Shown: positions 16,538 through 25,724 of the stretch, piece after piece
Layout: every line of letters begins with the position of its first letter
Position numbering within the stretch: position 1 is the first letter of the stretch
Assembly (NCBI GenBank): GCA_022824365.1
Contig: JAJEAA010000023.1
Location: 1 to 64,000, forward strand
DNA length: 64,000 bases
From: Anaerolineae bacterium
GTDB lineage: Bacteria > Chloroflexota > Anaerolineae > Aggregatilineales > Phototrophicaceae
Direction: 5' to 3'
Position numbers and translations under genes: made by a program
The notes under the pieces: model-generated
Told to the model about the DNA's origin: nothing
What the model saw: only the letters and a program-made list of their open reading frames with translations
Database searches by the model: none

Positions 16538-17695
16538 ATGCCATTTGAATTCGCCACTGCCGCCCGCATCATCTTCGGCGACAACTGCTCGGCGCAACTA
16601 CCGCAGCTTGTAAGGGGGCTCGGCCGCCACGCGCTTCTGTTCACCGACAGCTTCCAACCGGAGTCGGTCAGCGCCTTGATCGCGGCGTTGCATAACGACG
16701 ATCTGGCATTTACGCATTTTCCGGTCAGTGGCGAGCCGAGCGTCGAAGTGATTGACGCGGCGAAGGCCGTCGCTTTGAGCGCCGGCTGCGATATGGTGAT
16801 CAGTATCGGCGGCGGCAGCGTCATCGACAGCGGCAAAGCCAGCGCCGCCCTCATCCCTAACGACGGCGCCGTCATCGACTACCTCGAAGTCATCGGCGCG
16901 GGACACAAGCTGGATGCGGCGCCCCTGCCCTTTATCGCCCTGCCCACCACCGCTGGCACCGGCGCTGAAGTGACCAAGAACGCCGTGCTCGGCTCGAAGC
17001 AGCATCGCGTCAAAGTCAGCCTGCGCGACAGCCGCATGCTCGCCGATATCGCCCTGGTCGATCCCCGGCTCACCCACTCGATGCCCCCCGCTGTCACCGC
17101 CAGCACCGGCATGGACGCCCTCACCCAAGTGCTTGAGCCCTACGTCTCACGCTTGGCCACGCCTCTCACCGATGGCTTCTGCCGCGAAGGACTGCGCCGG
17201 GCGGGCCAGTCGCTGCGCCGCGTCTACGAAGCGCCGACGGACGCGGACGCTCGCCGTGATATGGCCCTGACAAGCCTGCTGGGCGGCCTGGCGCTGGCCA
17301 ACGCCAAATTGGGCGCGGTGCATGGATTCGCCGGTGTGCTCGGCGGGATGTACGGCGCTCCCCACGGCGCCATCTGCGCGGCTCTGCTGCCGCCCGTGAT
17401 CGACGCCAACATCAAAGCGCTGACCCAACGCGGAGCCGATAGCCCCGCCCTAAGCCGTTATGACCAAGCCGCGCAACTCCTGCTGGACGCGCCCTCGGCC
17501 AAGGCGCAGGACGCCATCGACTGGATCGGCGAAACCAGCCGCCTCCTGGGCATTCCCGGGCTGGCAAGCTGCGGCGTGCAAGCGGCGGACTTCGCCGAGA
17601 TCGTCGCCAAATCGAGTGTGTCGAGCAGCATGAAAGGCAATCCATTGCCGCTGACGGATGCTGAGCTCACCGACATCTTGGCTGCGGCGCTCTGA
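16538..17695 (+). CDS. Iron-containing alcohol dehydrogenase
   Basis: A 385-residue group III alcohol dehydrogenase. The NAD-binding GGGSVIDSGKA lies at about residues 91-101, followed by PTTAGTGAEVT and, in the metal site, the HGFAG and GAPHGAICA histidines. The family acts on lactaldehyde, propanediol, glycerol or sugar alcohols. AAAGGAA precedes the ATG. It is divergent from the aldolase operon and shares its upstream region; lactaldehyde, a usual product of fuculose-phosphate-type aldolases, is a plausible substrate. Confidence 0.9.
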   Translation: MPFEFATAARIIFGDNCSAQLPQLVRGLGRHALLFTDSFQPESVSALIAALHNDDLAFTHFPVSGEPSVEVIDAAKAVALSAGCDMVISIGGGSVIDSGKASAALIPNDGAVIDYLEVIGAGHKLDAAPLPFIALPTTAGTGAEVTKNAVLGSKQHRVKVSLRDSRMLADIALVDPRLTHSMPPAVTASTGMDALTQVLEPYVSRLATPLTDGFCREGLRRAGQSLRRVYEAPTDADARRDMALTSLLGGLALANAKLGAVHGFAGVLGGMYGAPHGAICAALLPPVIDANIKALTQRGADSPALSRYDQAAQLLLDAPSAKAQDAIDWIGETSRLLGIPGLASCGVQAADFAEIVAKSSVSSSMKGNPLPLTDAELTDILAAAL

Positions 17696-17712
17696 GTTGC
17701 TAAGGGCAGGGC

Positions 17713-18699
17713 ATGTTTATCAAGACGCGCTCCCGCAGAACAAACATCATCACCGCCTACGTCATGGCGGTTGTCATCCTCTTCGTTGGGCGGCAGTTGG
17801 CATCGCACAAGCTCACACCCGGCAGCGAGCCTGTCGAGAATGCGTTGATCTTCATCTCCGATTCCGACTCGATCGACGCCGGGCGCGGCTCCAACTCGGT
17901 CTATCGCATCGGGCTTGACGGCCGCGGCTTGAAGCGCATCGTCGGCTCCATCCCGCATGGCGACGGCTACCTCCGCACAACGGCTATCGGCTGCGAGCGC
18001 GCATCGCAGCAGTTGGTCATCGCCAGCCATCGACGCGATCTCAACGGTTTCCACCACTCGCTGCTGGACGGCTCAGGGCTGCATTTTGACAAGCCGGATG
18101 GCGGCGCCCCCCTTTCGGCGACGCGGCAGATCGCCATCGCGCCGGGCGGCACGGGCATTTTACTGTCGCGCCAATTCGAAGAATTCGAGGAACCGCGCTT
18201 CGGCTTGGTCGGCGGCGATCTGTTTATCCGCCACTACAACATTATCAAGCCGCCAACCGCCACGTTGTCGTACTACTCGCCGGTCTGGTCGCCGAGCGGG
18301 AAGTACATTGCTTACATTATTGAACGGCAGGACAGTGATAGGACCAAGACCTACCAACTCGCCATCGCCTGGTCATCGGGCGCAAACGAGTCTATCGTCT
18401 ATGAGACCCCCTTGAGGATCAGCGATGTCGCCTGGTCGCCGATGGACAAGTGGTTTGCTTTGGAAATGAACCGGCAAATCTATCGGCTGCGTCCCTACAG
18501 GGACGAACTCACGAAGCTGACCGATCATCTCGGCGGCGCGACCTCGCCCCGCTGGTCGCCGGACGGAGAGATGATCAGCTATGTGTCGCTCTCAACGTTT
18601 CCGGGCAATCAACAACTCATGGTCATGAACGCCGATGGATCGGAGAAGCGCCGCGTGGCCAACATCCACGGCTCGCTTGTCAACGGCTGCTGGGTCTGA
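17713..18699 (+). CDS. Membrane-anchored TolB-like beta-propeller protein
   Basis: A 328-residue protein with a basic N-terminus and one helix (about residues 12-27), then propeller blades marked by WSPSGKYIAYI, WSPMDKWFALE, WSPDGEMISYV and LMVMNADGSEKRR. It has the same plan as the 8208 product. It begins 17 bp after the alcohol dehydrogenase stop. Role unknown; a periplasmic or surface scaffold or sensor is possible. Confidence 0.75.
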   Translation: MFIKTRSRRTNIITAYVMAVVILFVGRQLASHKLTPGSEPVENALIFISDSDSIDAGRGSNSVYRIGLDGRGLKRIVGSIPHGDGYLRTTAIGCERASQQLVIASHRRDLNGFHHSLLDGSGLHFDKPDGGAPLSATRQIAIAPGGTGILLSRQFEEFEEPRFGLVGGDLFIRHYNIIKPPTATLSYYSPVWSPSGKYIAYIIERQDSDRTKTYQLAIAWSSGANESIVYETPLRISDVAWSPMDKWFALEMNRQIYRLRPYRDELTKLTDHLGGATSPRWSPDGEMISYVSLSTFPGNQQLMVMNADGSEKRRVANIHGSLVNGCWV

Positions 18700-18723
18700 G
18701 ACTTAAAAAGAGCGGCATTCACG

Positions 18724-19917
18724 TTAACGCGCGGCAGTCAGTTGGCGCATGCGCGCGCCCGGCGCGAAAAGCTGCCAAACCATAACGGCGCTGATGCAAA
18801 GCAGCGCGCTCAGCGCCAGCAGCGCTCCGGCATAGCCCAGCGCCACGATCGTGAAGCCGCCTAATACGGGACCAGCCACCTTACCCAGATTCTGCAGCAT
18901 GCCGATCAAGCCCATGCCCGCGCCCAGATGCTCGACGCTGATGCCCCGGGCCACCATCGCCTTCGCCGCCGGGAAGATCAGCGCCTGCCCCAAACCCGTC
19001 AGCAACGCCGGCAACAAGAACAGCAGCCCGCTCGGCAGCGCGCTCACCAGCAGAAGCGCCGCCGCCAGCAGCAGCAAACCCAGGCTTATCGTCGGCCGGT
19101 AGCCCAGGAGGTCGCCCAGCCGGCCGCAGAATGGCTTGCCCAGAGCTTGCGCCGCTTCGCCCAAGCTGAAGTACAAGCCGACCAGCGCGATGCTCAAGCC
19201 CGCCTCCAGCGCGTAAATCGGCAAGAAAGCCTTCAGCGTATACAGCGCGATGAAGGTCCCCGCTTCTAAGCCTCCGGTCAGCCAGACCGCGGGCGTCCGT
19301 CCGCCATCGCGGATTGCGGCGACGACATATTTCAGGACGGGCTTTCGTTTGCGCTTTTCTTTCGGGCGCGTCTCCGGCAATAGCAGCACGGGCAGGAAAA
19401 CGACGCAGCTGATAAGGCCTATAACCGTGAATACCGCGGCCGGTTCAAGTGAGAGCAGCAGCCAGCCGGCCAGCGCCGGTCCCGCGATGTAGCCGCCGCT
19501 GCGCGCCAACTCGAACCAGCCGATGTCCTCGGCCACACGTCCGCCGCGTGATAGCTCGGCGACATAGGCCAGTGTCACCGGACCATAAATCGCCGTCGCC
19601 AGTCCATGCGCCAGGCGGATGAGCAGCAACTGCTCCGGACTATGAATGAAGCGGTAGAGGAAGGGCATCCCGGCGAAGAAAGCCGTCCCGATCAAGAGCC
19701 AAGCCCGCCGCCCCCAGCGGTCGGAGAGGATGCCGAATAGAGGCTTGAGGAATAAGCCGGTCACGGTGGAGACGGAGACGATCAAGCCGAGGAAAGCGCC
19801 CGATGCGCCCAGGGCGGCCGCGAAGACCGACAGCAAGGGCGTCTTGCCCATCTGATAGGCGGAGCGCGCCAGGAAGTCCGCCAGCATGAGTAGGAGGAAG
19901 GGTTTAGAGCGTTTCAT
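18724..19917 (-). CDS. Major facilitator superfamily transporter
   Basis: A 397-residue polytopic membrane protein with about twelve hydrophobic segments. The MFS loop 2-3 signature is seen as GILSDRWGRRAWL (about residues 61-73) and its half-repeat as FCGRLGDLLGYRP. A basic central loop (PETRPKEKRKRKP) separates the halves. Length and motifs fit drug or sugar efflux families. It faces the 17713 gene convergently. Substrate not determinable. Confidence 0.88.
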   Translation of the reverse strand: MKRSKPFLLLMLADFLARSAYQMGKTPLLSVFAAALGASGAFLGLIVSVSTVTGLFLKPLFGILSDRWGRRAWLLIGTAFFAGMPFLYRFIHSPEQLLLIRLAHGLATAIYGPVTLAYVAELSRGGRVAEDIGWFELARSGGYIAGPALAGWLLLSLEPAAVFTVIGLISCVVFLPVLLLPETRPKEKRKRKPVLKYVVAAIRDGGRTPAVWLTGGLEAGTFIALYTLKAFLPIYALEAGLSIALVGLYFSLGEAAQALGKPFCGRLGDLLGYRPTISLGLLLLAAALLLVSALPSGLLFLLPALLTGLGQALIFPAAKAMVARGISVEHLGAGMGLIGMLQNLGKVAGPVLGGFTIVALGYAGALLALSALLCISAVMVWQLFAPGARMRQLTAAR

Positions 19918-19945
19918 TAAGTCATATTTGCCGCAAATGATTTCT

Positions 19946-20018
19946 GTAGGGGCGACTTATCAGGTCGCCCGAAATCTGTCACACGGTTTCGCCGGGCGAC
20001 CCACTGGCTCGCCCCTAC
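19946..20018. repeat. Full-length two-hairpin palindromic element (type copy)
   Basis: A 73-bp element: outer arms GTAGGGGCGA (19946-19955) and TCGCCCCTAC (20009-20018) pair perfectly, and inner arms GTCGCCCG (19964-19971) and CGGGCGAC (19993-20000) pair perfectly. Each half can also fold on its own. It sits between the MFS and BNR genes. This layout recurs at 60496. Confidence 0.75.
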
Positions 20019-20038
20019 ATCGTAATTTGCCGAGAGAT

Positions 20039-23000
20039 TCATTCCACCTTCAGCACAATCTTGCCGAAGCCGGCGTTGCCCAGCATGGTATTGAACTCGG
20101 CCAGGTCGCCCTCCACGATGTCGCTGAACTTGTCGCCGACCGCATCAATCTCGCCCGCGATTTCGACGTAGGCTTCGCCTTCGTAGTCGGTCGGCTTGTA
20201 ATCGCCCAGGTTGACGTTGAAGCTCAGGTTGCTCAGTTGCGCCGCCAGCCGGTCGCCATGATTCATGGCATCGGGCCAGCCAGGCCGCGTATCGGGGATC
20301 ATGAGTTCCTTCTCAACCTCGAGCACACGCTCTTCCAGCGCTTTGGCCGCCTCGATGATGCCCGCCGCCGCCTCCATTCCCGCCAGCCGCTCGCGCCAGC
20401 CCTTGAGCTGCGCCCGCGCGTCCCGCATCTGGTTGACCAGCTTATGCGTCGCCGAGACCTTGTCGCGGATAGCGATCAGCAAATCGAACTGCGCCTGCAA
20501 GTCGTCCTGGCTCGCGGAAACGCCGGCTTCCTTGACGATCTCGAAGCTCTGGCTCAACGACTCCTCGCCGACCGTCAGCGTGACGCGGTACCTGCCGGGC
20601 ACGGCATGAGGACCCTTGATGAAGCCCTGCTGGTTGTCCGTCGGCGGTTCGACCTTCTGCGCATCAGGATAGCGCAGGTCCCAGACGAAGCGATTCCAGC
20701 CGGCCTTTGATGGGATGCGCAACTCTTTGGGGGTATCGTCAGTACGAGTGCCGGCCGCTTTCTCTTCCTCGTCGGCGTGCAGGCTCTTGAAGCTCTTGAC
20801 CTCGTTCCCGTCCGCGTCATCAATGCGCAGCGTAATGGTCGCTTCCGGTTGCTCGCATAGATAGTAGGTGATGACAGCCCCCTTCGGCGGGTTCGTGCCG
20901 CTATCGAGATAAGTGTGCTTGACGCCGTGCTCGGGCGTCTCCTCTTTGACGTAGGCGGCGACCATGCCTAGCGTGCTCATGTACTGCTTGCCGTCGCCGC
21001 TATCGAAGAGGCCCTCGAAGACTTTGGGCAGATGACGCTCGACCGTGCCCGGTTTGAGGAGTTGAAACTCCGACGCCTCCACGTCCGCAATCTGATGGAT
21101 CGCCGTCACATCATCCAAAATCCAGAACGACCGCCCATGCGTCGCCACCACCAGGTTGGCGCCCTTGAGCTTGAGATCGTAAATAGGCGAAATCGGCAGA
21201 TTCAACTGGAAGCGCCCCCAGCTTTCGCCGGCGTCAAACGAGATGTACAAGCCGAATTCCGTACCCAGATAGAGCAAGCCTTCGCGCAGCGGGTCTTCCC
21301 GCACCACGCGGCAGAAATGATCCTCGGCGATGCCATCGACGATGGTCGTCCAGCTTGCGCCGTAGTCGCTCGTCTTAAAGACGTAAGGCGCGTAGTCATC
21401 GTTTTTGTAGCGCGTGGCGCTGACGTAGGCGGTGGCCTTGTCATGCGGCGATGGCTCAATCATCGTGAACATAGACCAATCGCCCAGGTCCGGAGGCCTG
21501 ATGTCGCTCCAGTTTTCGCCGCCGTCCCGCGTGATATGCAGCAAGCCATCATCCGATCCAGCCCAGATGACGCCCGGCTCATGCGGCGATTCCGCCAGCG
21601 TATACACCGTGGCGTAATGCTCGGCGCCGACCGCATCCCGATTGATGGGACCGCCCGACGGTTTCAGCGTCTCCGGATCAGCTTTGGTCAAGTCGGGGCT
21701 GATCTCCCGCCAGCTCTGCCCCTCGTCGGTCGTCTTGAGTATCTGATTGCCGCCGATGTAAATCGTGTTGCTGTCGTGCGGCGAGAACACAATCGGATAG
21801 GTCCAGGCGAAGCGATATTTATCGGCTTGAGCGCCCAGGCCGGTTGAACTGCGGGGCCAGGTCGCGATCAAGCGGATTTGCTGACTACGATGGTCGTAGC
21901 GCTGCAAGCTGTTGCCGCCGCCCGGGGAGCTGCCGATGGCGCCGACATAGACGATATCCGGCTCTTCAGGATGCACGGCGATATAGCCGCTCTCGCCCGA
22001 GCCGATGATGTCGCAATCTTCCCAGGTGATGGAGGAATAGCGGCTGCGGCTGGGCACGCGCAAGCTGGAATTGTCCTGCTGTGTGCCGTAGACGTAATAA
22101 GGCTCGCGGCTGTCAAAATCGAGGTGATAAATCTGGGCGGTCGGCTGATTGTAAATGCTCGACCAGGACAAACCGCCATTCAACGAGACGCAAGCGCCGC
22201 CATCGTTGCCGTGGATCATCACCTTGGTGTTGTCGGGATGAATCCACAGGTCGTGGTCATCGCCGTGCGGCGTGGTGATCTCGCTGAAGTTATGCCCGCC
22301 ATCGGTCGATTTCCAGAAGTTGAGGTTGTTGATGTATATCGTATTGGGGTCAACCGGGTCGGCGGTCAGGTGCATATAATACCAGGCGCGTGAGATGAAG
22401 CGGTTATCCTTGCTGCCCAGCACCCAGCTGTCGCCATAATCATCGCTGCGGTAAATGCCGCCATCGGGCTGGTTCTCGATAATCGCCCAGAGACGTCCGG
22501 GCTGCGCCGGCGAAGCGGCCAAGCCGATCTTGCCCAACAATCCCTTGGGCAGTCCTTTGTTGCCGCTGATCTCCTCCCAAGTGTCGCCGCCATCCATGCT
22601 GCGCCAAATGCCGCTGTCCTCGCCGCCGGACGATATCTGCCAGAAGTTGCGATAAGCCTCCCAAAAAGCGGCGTAGATGATGCGCGGATTGTTGCGGTCG
22701 ATGGTCAGGTCGATGGCGCCCGCTTTGTCGCTGACGTGCAGGACATTCTCCCAGGTCGCGCCGCCGTCCTTGGAGCGATAAACGCCGCGCTCGGCATTGC
22801 GCCCGAAAGCATGACCGAAAGCGGCCAGGTAGACCAGATCGGCATTCTGCGGATGCGTCCGAATCTTGGCGATCTGCCGCGTGTCGCGCAAGCCGATGTG
22901 CTTCCAACTGCGCCCGGCATCGGTGGACTTATAGACGCCATCGCCGATGGAGACATCAATGCGGATGGTCGTTTCGCCCGTGCCGGCGTAGATGACGTTG

Positions 23001-23233
23001 GGGTCGGCCGGGGCCACTTCCAGCGCGCCCACCGATGACGCCGTGAAATAGCCGTCGCTGATGTTCTCCCAGTATTGCCCGGCATCGGCCGTCTTCCAGA
23101 CGCCGCCGCAGACGCCGCCGAAGTAGAAGGTGTTTTGATCGCGCGGGTCGCCGGCGACAGCGACGACGCGCCCGCCGCGGAAGGGTCCGATGCAGCGGAA
23201 TTCGGCCAGCCCGGCGAATTTGGAATCGGTCAT
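20039..23233 (-). CDS. BNR/sortilin-type (VPS10-like) beta-propeller protein
   Basis: A 1064-residue protein made mostly of Asp-box/BNR blades, such as VWKTADAGQYWENI, VYKSTDAGRSWKHIG, VYRSKDGGATWENV, IWRSMDGGDTWEEI and FKTSDYGASWTTI, filling roughly residues 1-720, followed by a beta-sandwich region and a C-terminal helical segment (about 890-1010). Such proteins are often called glycosyl hydrolases of the photosystem-stability/VPS10 type, but no catalytic residues can be named. No signal peptide is evident from the chosen start. ATG 23233 (AAAGGAAAAG upstream) is preferred because 55 further residues upstream would be encoded by a palindromic repeat. Confidence 0.8.
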   Translation of the reverse strand: MTDSKFAGLAEFRCIGPFRGGRVVAVAGDPRDQNTFYFGGVCGGVWKTADAGQYWENISDGYFTASSVGALEVAPADPNVIYAGTGETTIRIDVSIGDGVYKSTDAGRSWKHIGLRDTRQIAKIRTHPQNADLVYLAAFGHAFGRNAERGVYRSKDGGATWENVLHVSDKAGAIDLTIDRNNPRIIYAAFWEAYRNFWQISSGGEDSGIWRSMDGGDTWEEISGNKGLPKGLLGKIGLAASPAQPGRLWAIIENQPDGGIYRSDDYGDSWVLGSKDNRFISRAWYYMHLTADPVDPNTIYINNLNFWKSTDGGHNFSEITTPHGDDHDLWIHPDNTKVMIHGNDGGACVSLNGGLSWSSIYNQPTAQIYHLDFDSREPYYVYGTQQDNSSLRVPSRSRYSSITWEDCDIIGSGESGYIAVHPEEPDIVYVGAIGSSPGGGNSLQRYDHRSQQIRLIATWPRSSTGLGAQADKYRFAWTYPIVFSPHDSNTIYIGGNQILKTTDEGQSWREISPDLTKADPETLKPSGGPINRDAVGAEHYATVYTLAESPHEPGVIWAGSDDGLLHITRDGGENWSDIRPPDLGDWSMFTMIEPSPHDKATAYVSATRYKNDDYAPYVFKTSDYGASWTTIVDGIAEDHFCRVVREDPLREGLLYLGTEFGLYISFDAGESWGRFQLNLPISPIYDLKLKGANLVVATHGRSFWILDDVTAIHQIADVEASEFQLLKPGTVERHLPKVFEGLFDSGDGKQYMSTLGMVAAYVKEETPEHGVKHTYLDSGTNPPKGAVITYYLCEQPEATITLRIDDADGNEVKSFKSLHADEEEKAAGTRTDDTPKELRIPSKAGWNRFVWDLRYPDAQKVEPPTDNQQGFIKGPHAVPGRYRVTLTVGEESLSQSFEIVKEAGVSASQDDLQAQFDLLIAIRDKVSATHKLVNQMRDARAQLKGWRERLAGMEAAAGIIEAAKALEERVLEVEKELMIPDTRPGWPDAMNHGDRLAAQLSNLSFNVNLGDYKPTDYEGEAYVEIAGEIDAVGDKFSDIVEGDLAEFNTMLGNAGFGKIVLKVE

Positions 23234-23322
23234 GGTCTTTTCCTTTGGTCGATAGATGAGAGCAGTGGCGTATTTTAGCGCGGGGGCTGTGATTTCACCA
23301 CAGAGGCATGGAGAGGGAATGT

Positions 23323-23390
23323 GTAGGGGCGGCCTACCAGGTCGTACGCCCGCCGCGAAATCCGTAGGGGCGGCTCGGCGGGCCGCCCGA
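23323..23390. repeat. Tandem pair of REP-like elements
   Basis: Two GTAGGGGCGGC units in direct orientation (23323 and 23364), the second followed by GGGCCGCCCG that pairs with it. Both units share the GCGAAATCC-type linker seen in the 19946 copy. They lie just upstream of the BNR gene. Confidence 0.65.
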
Positions 23391-23443
23391 TTGTTCAATC
23401 AGTGTGTCAACGGCGGCAAGCATCTACAGCTATTGAAATGCAA

Positions 23444-24376
23444 TCACCAGCGAAGATTGTCTCGGGTGAAGTCTTCGGTAAACGCCTTCCATAAGCGTTC
23501 TGATGCCTTTGCCACAGTACATATTCGGTTGCCAGAAGAAGTCATGAAATCAAGTACGAACTCAAGCGCAGGGCTTCCATCCAACATACTGACTTGCGCT
23601 AATACGTTTATACCGCCCGAACCAAGGCGAGCCAAATTTCCCCTTGCGGCTGAATACGCAATGCCAGAAAGCCCCATATCGTTGCTAATTCGAATTCGAC
23701 ACGATTTGAACAGATTTCCGTCGATATACACTAGACAGTTAAAATCAGAATTAGTTTCGTCGCGTATCCTGGTTGTAACTCGCGAATCCGAGTTTTCAAA
23801 CGCATGAAGAGCATTTACAAAATAGTCACGGATTTCGCTTATAGCCTCTTGGAGGAAATCCTCCTTTTCGATATCAGTTAGTTCGCGCTGCAAGCGTGGT
23901 ATCGGGATATTTGGAGACTGATATTGCGGTGGCGTATGGTATGCTCTTGGATCTGCGCCAAGCCTTTCCCAATTTGATGGTATCTTGTCTTGACCAAGCG
24001 GCCTCGGGTCCGTCAAAGCACGAACTAATTTCGCGGCCGATTCCGGACTTTCGTCAAACAAAATATACTGGATAGTGTTTAGGGGATGCGGGATATCAAT
24101 ATCTGAGGTGAACACTACTGTTACTATGGGTTTCTGAGATAACGTTGCGTGCTGCAACTCTTTGAGACACCATTCAGATTGTAGTGAGTTGTTCGTGATG
24201 ACGAAGAGGAATACTTCACACTGATCTATTTTGTATTGAATTTCGGTTGCCCAGTCTCGCGCACCGTGAAGGTCGTAGATGAACTGCCAGCCCCTTCCCC
24301 CGCCATGTCTGACTATTTCTTCCAGTCTGCTAACTTTGGTCTTATCTTCTTTTGCAAAACTGATAAAGACGTTCAA
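23444..24376 (-). CDS. TIR-domain protein with unrecognised C-terminal domain
   Basis: The first 130 residues form a TIR domain: FISFAKEDKTKV (box 1), then the alphaC segment with SEWCLKEL, where E73 matches the catalytic glutamate of TIR NAD-cleaving enzymes, and PIVTVVF. Residues 165-310 form a separate alpha/beta module (FNCLVYIDGNLFKSCRIRI, LEFVLDFMTSSG) that I do not recognise; it may sense an infection signal. Many prokaryotic TIR proteins kill infected cells by depleting NAD. Codon and base use are markedly more A+T-rich than the flanks, which suggests transfer. No defence partner gene is adjacent. Confidence 0.75.
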   Translation of the reverse strand: MNVFISFAKEDKTKVSRLEEIVRHGGGRGWQFIYDLHGARDWATEIQYKIDQCEVFLFVITNNSLQSEWCLKELQHATLSQKPIVTVVFTSDIDIPHPLNTIQYILFDESPESAAKLVRALTDPRPLGQDKIPSNWERLGADPRAYHTPPQYQSPNIPIPRLQRELTDIEKEDFLQEAISEIRDYFVNALHAFENSDSRVTTRIRDETNSDFNCLVYIDGNLFKSCRIRISNDMGLSGIAYSAARGNLARLGSGGINVLAQVSMLDGSPALEFVLDFMTSSGNRICTVAKASERLWKAFTEDFTRDNLRW

Positions 24377-24438
24377 GATTATCCCTCACTGCGCCACGAA
24401 AACAGTTTAATCTTAATAGTTGCTTTTCACGAAGTCAA

Positions 24439-25161
24439 TTGCTGCAAAGGTGGGGGCGTCACTCTAAATTCATACTAGAACAAGCCACCCTGCCCAGCAA
24501 TCAACCCCTGACACTCCTCGACAGCGGCGAGAGCATCTATCCCCTCATCACCGATCTGGAAGGAGATCCCAACGCGGTCATTCAAGCCTCGCCCAATGAT
24601 GACTTCGATGTACTTCCTGGCAATATCCAAATGTACTTGGCAGAAAAGGCGCTGGCCACAGCCCGAAACCGTGAGCGTCGCCTGGAGCGTGTCTTTGAAG
24701 AAATTGAGACGGATTACGACTATATCCTTGTCGATTGCCCACCTAGCCTTGGCACAGTGACCGACAATGCGCTGTTAGCCTGCCGCCGTATCCTGATTCC
24801 AGCCCCCATGCATCAGACCTATACCTATATGATCACGTCCTTGCTCGCGCAGATCAGGACATTGGAAAGTGCCTTTCGCATCGGTATTGATATTGTCGGT
24901 GTCGTGCCTGTCGCTTTTGTGCCAAACGCCGACCAAAAGGAATTCATGGCCGGCTTACAGGAGAGCATCCCGCAGTACCTCGCGCCAACTCTCCGCCGCC
25001 GCGAAACCGTCATTGACGATGCCAGACAATCCGGCTGCTCGGTATTCAGTTACCGGCCCAGCAATTCTTACCGAGCCAAAGCGCAGCGCGAGAGCCAGGA
25101 AGACTATCTTCGCCTGGCCAAGTTTGTCCTGAATCGAGCGAACGGGGACCGCCATGAGTGA
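24439..25161 (+). pseudogene. ParA-family partition ATPase lacking the N-terminal Walker A region
   Basis: The 240-codon frame contains the ParA middle and C-terminal parts: FDVLPGNIQMYLAEK, the Walker-B region YDYILVDCPPSLG with the following DNALLAC helix, and the final QESQEDYLRLAKFV. The first 55-60 residues of a normal ParA, including the KGGxGKT nucleotide-binding loop, are missing and replaced by non-homologous sequence from about 24470 back. It therefore cannot bind ATP normally. The break coincides with the end of the TIR gene's upstream region, so an insertion or deletion joined the two. Overlaps the next gene by 8 bp. Confidence 0.75.
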
Positions 25162-25447
25162 CGCCAAACAAGCGCAAGATCAATTGAGCGCACTGTTCAG
25201 TCAGCGTTTTGACGAACGGGATGCTACACCGACGGAAGAACCACCGCGAGCGACGAAGCGCCGCAAACGTGGCAGACCACCCAAGTCAGTCAAGCGCAAG
25301 ACTGCATCCTTCTTTATTGTGCCGGAACTCCTGGCGCGGCTTGATGACGCCTACTATCAGTTCAATGCTGGTCTATCCAAGGAAACCCGCATGAGCCGAG
25401 CCGAGTTCCGGGAAATGGTGCTTGAAAAGAGCTTGGAGCAACTGTAG
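25154..25447 (+). CDS. Small DNA-binding partner of ParA (ribbon-helix-helix-like, with AT-hook-like motif)
   Basis: A 97-residue basic protein. Residues 33-50 are strongly basic and include KRGRPPK (38-44), an AT-hook-like minor-groove motif. The C-terminal half (TASFFIVPELLARLDDAYYQF, then RMSRAEFREMVLEKSLE) reads as a beta strand plus two helices, as in ribbon-helix-helix centromere-binding proteins. The start overlaps the parA remnant, the usual arrangement for partition cassettes of plasmids and integrated elements. Intact itself, but orphaned by the damage to parA. Confidence 0.6.
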   Translation: MSDAKQAQDQLSALFSQRFDERDATPTEEPPRATKRRKRGRPPKSVKRKTASFFIVPELLARLDDAYYQFNAGLSKETRMSRAEFREMVLEKSLEQL

Positions 25448-25561
25448 GCGATCCGCGTCGAGCTACCGTGCGCAAGTTGGCATGGTCGCTATAAATATTG
25501 AATCAAATATAGTATTTAGTTAAATGCTGTTGTGATGCCACCTTGCTGCCGGGATTGTTGA

Positions 25562-25723
25562 AACTGCTTGACTGACGATGCGATTGACCTAGGCTCTGCA
25601 CGAGTGCATATTTTGCACCTGGTCGTATATCCAATCGAGGATACGATTTCTGACGTGCTCAACGACGCTAAAGCGCTTGGACAGATTGAAGGTAGAACGC
25701 TATCCACACTTGCGAGAACTTAG
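25562..25723 (+). pseudogene. C-terminal fragment of an unrecognised protein upstream of the helicase
   Basis: An open frame of 53 codons without a good start ends in TAG one base before the helicase ATG. Its sequence (for example VHILHLVVYPIEDTISDVL, then EGRTLSTLA) looks like a real protein C-terminus, and the spacing suggests it was translationally coupled to the helicase. I do not recognise the family. Sequence upstream (25448-25561) shows nothing. Confidence 0.3.
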
Positions 25724-25724
25724 C

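Noticed and set aside
23234..23398. N-terminal extension of the BNR protein
   Set aside because: These 55 codons lie in palindromic repeats, and the GGA ribosome site and homology both point to ATG 23233.
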